DNA from: Trachythela sp. YZ-2020
Taxonomy: Eukaryota > Cnidaria > Anthozoa > Malacalcyonacea > Clavulariidae
Direction: 5' to 3'
Length of the DNA: 64,000 nt
Assembly: GCA_016169945.1 (NCBI GenBank)
Contig: JADLSH010000367.1
Span: forward strand, 4,896,001 to 4,960,000
The position numbers were made by a program, and so were the translations under genes. Position 1 is the stretch's first letter. Each line of letters starts with the position of its first letter. A model generated the notes under the pieces. It saw nothing but the letters and a program-made list of their open reading frames with translations. It was not told the DNA's origin and made no database searches. Positions 49,200 through 64,000 of this stretch are shown one piece after another.

Positions 49200-50275
49200 T
49201 ATGTTAGGGCTCAGGCCGGCAGGGTGAGAAAAAGCGGCGGAGATGCTGGTTGAAATTTTCCTCAAATCTTTCATCTGGAAGCCCTCTCTAAACGTGAAGA
49301 GTAACTGAGCCGTTTATCTATTTTATAGTGAATGATGAAATGAATCCATGGTAATTCATGCCATTGGCATTAGCGCAGTGTAGTGGAAAGTCTGTAAATT
49401 TGCTTTCGGCTGCAAGAGGTTAGTGCTAGTGCTAGCACAGTGTGATTTTTAAACAGTCGCGCAACTATATAGCCTTAATGCATTCTGTAAGATTGAATGT
49501 AACCCAAATAAAATAGACATCTCTCAATGTCAATTAAACTAGTTGAATAGATAGTCTACAGGCATCTTCTTCATTTCAATCAATACCAAGTTTCAGATAA
49601 ATGTTTAGTCAAAACGTGTTGACAGCACAAATCATTTTTGAACGTTCTTTCCTGATCAAGTTCCTGAAACAATTAGGCATTCGGACAGCTATAGGGCGTT
49701 TTTCTTTGGTAAACAGCCAGCAGCACTACAGCACTAATTAAATGAATTGACGAAAAACGCAATAACGAAATTATTTTTACTTTCAAAACATAGTTATAAC
49801 CCAAATAAAAGCTCAGACCGTGGCTTCTATGTTTAGTATATATTATCGCAACAATAAAAAGTCGTGTTTGTTGTATTGCATGCGTCATTTTTGTTTAACA
49901 CTGATCTCCCAGCGAGAAGACGGCTTTCAGATTTATGATTCTTTCCTTTGTGAGAAAGATTGCTGTCAAATGCAAAATACCACCACTAAAGATTTTCTTT
50001 ATTAGTTTTTTCGCGACAGCAAACATAAGTGACAAGGTTGTTATGCTCCGCATTTATTAAATCACCAGGTAGATGCTATTGTTCACATCATTTACACATC
50101 GACACTATTTTGTTTATTGATTATTTTCATACGATCAACGCCGTCCATAATAACTTCTCTAAACACAACATTCATGCAATCATACACTCTATATCAACAC
50201 ATACGCACGCAAAATTATATATTGAAACGCCGGTTTGGCAAGGGAATAACTATACTTTTATTCTGAATTCCTACA

Positions 50276-50283
50276 GTATATAT
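50276..50283 (+). promoter_or_regulatory. Possible TATA box upstream of Pitx
   Basis: TATATAAG lies about 365 bp before the Pitx ATG. The interval between them includes a locally GC-richer patch (50455-50530). It is only a sequence match to the TATA consensus in an AT-rich genome. Confidence 0.2.
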
Positions 50284-50645
50284 AAGTTCTACAGTTTGTG
50301 TATGCTTTAAACATGCAGGGCCAGGCCTAAGTGACATTTCCCAATAATTTTGTAAATATTAACGGGTAATTAAAAGTGATATGACTCTGTTTACCCAAAT
50401 ACTCGACTGTGATTGGTTTTCAATTCATTCCAATACAAAAACTGTACAATGTAAAAGGCGCGTTAAGGACGACCCAGCGCAACTCGTTGCTCTTTCACAG
50501 TGCCCAGCGGTGCGAGAGCTGAAACGTACTTAAACCGTGATAAAATTAAAACAAAAGCCTCGCAAATCCCTTCTTTCTACTCAAAACAGTGGGTGAGCTG
50601 AAAACTACACAGAAACAGTGGGATATCTAATTGTCCCATTTCAAG

Positions 50646-59629
<8,984 letters not shown>

Positions 59630-59737
59630 ACAGTCGTATTTTATGTCCACTAGACTTTAAGCATAAAAATCATTGAGTGTCAATAAGTTAATACCAAAAC
59701 AAAAGAGGGTTAAAAGGATAGTTTTCTTGTAAATTAC

Positions 59738-59743
59738 AATAAA
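59738..59743 (+). terminator. Pitx: Pitx polyadenylation signal
   Basis: AATAAA 109 bases after the Pitx stop codon, the first in the 3' UTR. Confidence 0.6.
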
Positions 59744-60985
59744 GATAACATAGTGCGTTGTATAGTTCATCATAGATGTAGTACAATAGTGAATAGACTG
59801 TCCATGCAGAAAACTAGTTATCTTATGCAAGCCAATATACTTTTTGTGTGTCTTATCAATTCAGCAATGCCAATGGTCGTTTCCACAATTCAGCAATGGA
59901 GTTTCATGCACTATGAGCGTGCGTAGTAATTGTAATTTTCCTCGCGTGCTTAAACGACTGTTTTTACTTAAAAGACATCAAATGGCATCAAATGCGCATG
60001 ATCGTGAAAATAATGAACATTTCATTCACATAACTATTTTCTCAATTTTTATTGGCTAATTTTCCTGCAAATAACTGGTACGGTGCAAATAATGGTCTGA
60101 GCATGCGCATTGGCCAAATCCGTTGCTCAGCTGCAAATAATGATCTGCTCATGCGCATTAGCTTCGCTTTTGTAAACATTGAAAGTTTCAAGGTTGTCAG
60201 TGCCCTCCTAATGATCTCCAGAACTGTTTTTGTGAAAAGTTTAAATCCGGGCAGAAAGTTCATTTTCTTGGTTATGATTTTTGTCAGAACTCGTCTCAGA
60301 ATGCGCGAAATGCTGTTTAAAAGACCCTGGACCCCTCAGGATTCTCACGTCAATGGCGCTCGTGTTCAGAATCTATGTATGTTTTGCCCTCCCAAAGTCA
60401 ACACCCTGGCTACGCCACTGGATTTGAATCTGGTTGTAATTCTAGCCAAGAAAGAAACTGGTTGTAATTCTAGCCAATCAGAATTGATGAAATTCAGCCA
60501 ATTGTAATTAAGGTTGCTATTTGCTAAACTTTACAAAATAATAATTCAGCATACAGTAGCACTGCGTTCGCAGGGGCCGAATTTGGCTTCTTTTTGGCTT
60601 CTTTTTGACCGAACGATGTTTGGCCTCTTTTGGTGGTATGCATGGTATTTGGCTCCGAGCATGCGCTGAAGCCTACCACCTGATTGAAACGACGGCTTGT
60701 TTATTTTGCTGAACTTTTGCAAATTAAAATGTTGTGTTTGCTTGAATTAAAAACGTATAAAAGCAACCAAAGTTGCAGAAAACTTATTTATCTACAAGGG
60801 AATTGACATTGTTGCGATGGAAAACGTTTTACAGCTGAACAAGGAAAGTGAGTGGGGAGGTGTAAGGAGGTGGGGAGGCTTTCTAGGACTGAAACTGGGT
60901 AACCCTGCCTTGTCGAAAGAATGAAAATTGGTGACCCCCTCTTGCTCATGACTGAAAAAATGTCTACCCCCCTCTCCTGAACGAT
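59744..60985. other. Downstream of Pitx, gene-free
   Basis: Has AAATAATG.TCTG..CATGCGCAT words directly repeated at 60087-60158. A hAT-like right end, GGCTACGCCACTG, lies at 60408-60420 without a partner. The GTGACCCC/CTACCCCC words at 60930-60980 recur near 61800-61890. The open frame 60052-60507 does not look like a gene. Confidence 0.45.
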
Positions 60986-60987
60986 CT

Positions 60988-61311
60988 TTATTTATTTTTA
61001 TTTTTTTTTTTTTATTTTTTATTTATTTTTTTATTTTTTTTATTCAACTTCGCCTCAATGGCAGGGAGTCCACAACAGCGTCAGCCAATTACTGTGGCCC
61101 CATTGTTAGTTCCTAAGGGTTAGTATTAGAGGGAGGAAACCGGAGTACCCGGGGAAAACCCTCGAAGCACAGGAGAGAATCTCAACTTACATGAGTTATT
61201 TGAGCACACTGCCGATCTCATGCGAGTACCAACAGTGACCTCGACCTGTTGTGAAACAGGCTCAACTCAGTGGTAAGAGGCAGCGCGCTAACCGCTCCGC
61301 CACCCGTGCTA
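60988..61311 (-). mobile_element. tRNA-derived SINE with A-rich tail
   Basis: On the - strand the head (61311-61250) reads GTGGCGGAGCGGTTAGCGCG, a tRNA-Leu/Ser-like A-box region. It is followed by a degenerate B box (GGTCGAGGTCA) and a body with CCCCGGGTACTCCGGTTTCC. The tail is an impure A-rich tract (60988-61041). Head, body and tail in order make this a near-complete SINE. No clean target duplication was found. Confidence 0.8.
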
Positions 61312-61594
61312 CCCTGCATCCATTCTATTTAAACTTATAATTTCAGCCAGCATTATAAAATGGACTTTCAGCAATGAATCTTTTCGTTAGGAGCAATAGT
61401 GACTTTAGTATTTTCAGGCTGTTTTAAATATTAACGCTAAACGATTTTACTCCGTCGAGGCGTCGACCGTTGGTCAATTGACGGAACTACAGTATCCAAC
61501 TTCTATTACAATCGTCTAGGCTAATTCCTCGGTAGTATTGAACATATAAGTAACGTTGTCTATCACTACATACTTGCATATATATGTTTAATAG

Positions 61595-61765
61595 GGAGGT
61601 CCGGGGGTATCCTCCCCCGGAAAATTTTGAAATCTAAATAAAGTCTCGGAACGGCAATTCCTGCGTTCTGGGAGACAATTTAACAGTAATATCTATGCAT
61701 ATTTCACTCAATTTTTATTTCGGGGTCCGGAGCAAATAGCTCCCTTTGCCCCCACTACATAGGCG
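61595..61765. repeat. Dispersed G-rich repeat family member
   Basis: GGAGGTCCGGGGGTATCCTC … GGAAAATTTTGAAATCTA … AATTCCTGCGTTCTGGGAG matches the copies at 22200-22330 and 44330-44480. Confidence 0.65.
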
Positions 61766-62137
61766 GTCCTGAGGTTTGTATAGCAGAATTAGGGCCAGCA
61801 TGAAAATAGGTGACCCAACCCTCTTATAACCATTCAATATTTTGTGAACCCTCCTTTGTTGTAGCTAGAAAAAAATGTGATCCCCCTACCTTTTCAACCC
61901 CCCCCCCCTGCTAACTTATGACTAGTTCCTAAAAGGTCAGTGGTTCCTAACCTTTATATAAATTTTTACTTGAATGTTGAGTTTTTCCTTATAATTAATA
62001 TCTTTCATGAGGTGAATGATAAAACAATTATTGAACTCGGTTATCACAAGATATCGTGATTTGTCAGTGGTTCGCAGATAAATTATTTGTCTCTGCCTTT
62101 GGCATCGGCCAATTATTTGCCTCTGCCTTTGGCATAT

Positions 62138-62265
62138 ATATATATATATATATATAGATTTTCGCTTACCTCAAAACTTGTCTGCAACGAGGTAAGCGAA
62201 AATCTATAATTTGCTCTAACTATATGTTGTCGAGCACTCTTTGCGTTTCGTACCTAAACCTACAC

Positions 62266-62313
<48 letters not shown>
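62138..62313. repeat. TA microsatellites enclosing shared repeat and hairpin
   Basis: TA tracts at about 62138-62154 and 62268-62313 enclose a perfect hairpin with arms ATAGATTTTCGCTTACCTC and complement (about 62154-62206). They also enclose an inverted copy of the 54060-54140 sequence. Confidence 0.8.
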
Positions 62314-62316
<3 letters not shown>

Positions 62317-62599
62317 TTAATATTACTATTTCATTATGCATGGCTCAATTCTAACCGTTATCCCCACCGGGAAAACGTAGACCTGCATTTCCCGTGGGTG
62401 GGGAATTTTGTCGATTGTCTGGTCCGGTGTCCCGGGGGGTGACGTGAGGAATACATTTTCAATCACGAGAGGGGCTTTGGGCCGAGCCAATAAGTAAGAT
62501 AACATCTGCTTTAGGATATTTTGCTGGAAAGTCTATTGAATTTGTTCGAAATTGGACATCAGATTGACAGTTAAACAAATGAATAAAATAATGACTTTT

Positions 62600-62690
62600 A
62601 TATTCCTATGTATCCAAACCCACCTACCAACACCTAGTGCTGTGGAAAGAAACTGGAGTATTCTGAGAAAACCTGCGGCTATATCGACAG
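62600..62690 (-). mobile_element. SINE fragment
   Basis: GGAAAGAAACTGGAGTATTC … GAAAACCTGCGG resembles GGAAACCGGAGTACCCGGGG AAAACCCTCG of the SINE at 60988-61311 in the same orientation, but strongly diverged. Confidence 0.45.
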
Positions 62691-63229
62691 AGCGTTAACT
62701 TTGGCGGTTATACTCTAACAATTTCGTTACTCTCTCGCCACAAGCCCACAAACGGATAGGCTGATAGTAGGGACGATAAGCTAAGCTTTCTAATATTTTG
62801 CGACGGCGAAGAATGTATATGTTTGTATGTAATGTATACTCGCTTCCTACATGGCCAGCATTGTATATTAACCTTTTCAATATTTTTGTACTAGTAATGT
62901 TGTCTTCCTAACAAGTCATTATAACTCACTTTCTTTAAGGCCCCGTTCCCACGTGACCGTACGAATTCGGAACCGTTTCAAATTTTCCCGATTGTGTCTT
63001 TCGCGTTCACACGGGATGCTCGAAACCGCGTACGAATTCGAGCAGAGAGTATGTCAAAAGAAGAGAAAGCAAATAAAACTTTTAGACAGAAGACACTTTC
63101 AAGCTCCGGCCAAGGACAAGGTGTCGGTTATATGGAGGTTCCACTGTAGTGGGCGTATCGTAATGTTTCCTATTTGATTTAAAATGTACATAAATTCGAC
63201 AAAACATTGTTTGTTCACGATGCTTATAG

Positions 63230-63998
63230 TGAGGCGGTTAAGAGCGAAATTTAGCTGGAATTGTTCATTTTGTGATAAAAGCACCATATTTGCAGGAAGT
63301 ATAGACTTTGATATGACAATAACTTTGAGATATGGAGGCATCTGAAAATTTAATGTCGCCGGCCTAAAATTTGGGTTCTTTTTCATTTTCCTCATTAAAC
63401 TCCTATATTGTCGAAAAATATAAAATTGCAAGTTCACTTATAGCAAAAGTGATTACAGAATCAGAAAGCTTACAAAAAGTTATATTAAGACATGTAAGTG
63501 GTTACCATGATTTTTCAAATCCTTTCAAGCTAGTACCCAGGCTTTTCGCGCGATTTCGTGGCATTTTTTCCATTTTGGAACAGCAATAACTCGAAATCGG
63601 TTGGGAAAATAAAGGTAACCGCTTAAGTGACCTATATATAGTTTTTTGCAAGCTTTCCAATGATGTAAGTCATTATTGCTTTAAATGAACTTGGAATTTC
63701 ACGGTTTTACAAGAATAGGAGTTTAATGAGGAAAATGAAAAAGAACCCAAATTTTGGTTACAATTCCATGACACGCACGAAATAGGGTTAGGGTTAGGGA
63801 TTGGGTCGGGATTGGGGTCAAGATCAAAGAGAAATATTCGTGATTGCGTGTCATGGAATTATAACCCAAATTTTACGCCGGCGACTTTAATTTTTCAGAT
63901 GCCTCCATATCTAAAAGTTATTGTCATATCAAAGTCTATACTTCCTGCAAATATGGTGCTTTTATCACAAAATGAACAATTCTTACACTTAACCGCCA
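63230..63998. mobile_element. Large foldback element at right edge, about 180-bp arms
   Basis: The left arm 63230-63410 (GGCGGTTAAG … TTCCTCATTAAACTCC) and right arm 63717-63998 are inverted copies. The right arm is longer because a 111-bp element (63756-63866) is inserted in it. The centre, 63411-63716, has no coding content. The element may continue beyond the window. Confidence 0.82.
63756..63866. mobile_element. 111-bp MITE with telomere-like core, nested, 8-bp TSD
   Basis: Ends GGTTACAATTCCATGACACGC and its complement match at 20 of 21 positions. It is flanked by CAAATTTT at 63748-63755 and 63867-63874; the uninterrupted left arm of the host foldback has the site once. The core has AGGGTTAGGGTTAGGG, like the TTAGGG telomere repeat. 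Confidence 0.85.
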
Positions 63999-64000
63999 GA

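Noticed and set aside
60052..60507. 151-codon + strand frame downstream of Pitx
   Set aside because: It lies in repeated, AT-rich DNA, has no recognisable domain or splice context, and runs across a transposon end.
63784..63805. True telomere or chromosome end
   Set aside because: There are only about three TTAGGG-like units, inside a 111-bp element with terminal repeats and a target duplication.

Overview
This is animal (metazoan) genomic DNA, AT-rich and loaded with transposons, with short spliced exons that have ordinary GT-AG junctions. Three host genes can be read, all on the + strand: the 3' part of a HERC2 orthologue (54-13460), a 2-oxoglutarate/Fe(II) dioxygenase gene (25164-32850), and a Pitx-type K50 paired-like homeobox gene (50646-59629). 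Very bilaterian-like HERC2 and Pitx proteins, together with BEL/Pao, LINE, SINE, hAT and hammerhead-ribozyme repeats, fit a cnidarian best. That assignment is inference; no sequence was compared with a database.

Layout. 54-13460: seventeen HERC2 exons joining in frame for 1,873 codons (second and third RCC1 propellers, then the complete HECT domain). 13461-25160: a gene-free block of non-autonomous DNA transposons. Many have target-site duplications (TSDs) that can be read directly: five hAT-like elements (8 bp), three Mutator-like foldbacks (9-10 bp), Harbinger-like (TAA) and mariner-like (TA) elements, and a 1.6 kb inverted repeat with internal tandem repeats. 25164-32850: the dioxygenase gene, whose 5.3 kb intron holds an antisense, decayed BEL/Pao retrotransposon. 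33292-36556: about 72 copies of a 29-bp satellite, broken by a LINE 3' fragment and by a foldback insertion. 36557-50400: intergenic, with a broken U2SURP (SR140) retrocopy interrupted by a mariner-like MITE, a Harbinger-like element with TTA duplications and a TTAA-flanked MITE. 50646-59629: Pitx, whose 7.7 kb second intron contains a complete-looking hammerhead ribozyme between two TA microsatellites, LINE fragments and a 1.7 kb TTA-flanked element. 59630-64000: 3' UTR, a tRNA-derived SINE, TA-rich repeats and a large foldback carrying a nested 111-bp element.

The three host genes are not an operon and have no evident functional link: HERC2 is a nuclear/centrosomal E3 ubiquitin ligase, Pitx a transcription factor, and the dioxygenase an oxidative enzyme of unknown substrate. 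Most of the window outside exons is mobile-element sequence, often nested two deep, so relative insertion order can be read at several places. The most notable items are the hammerhead ribozyme at 53979-54022, the U2SURP pseudogene at 41238-41956, and a five-unit duplication of satellite order on either side of the LINE fragment.
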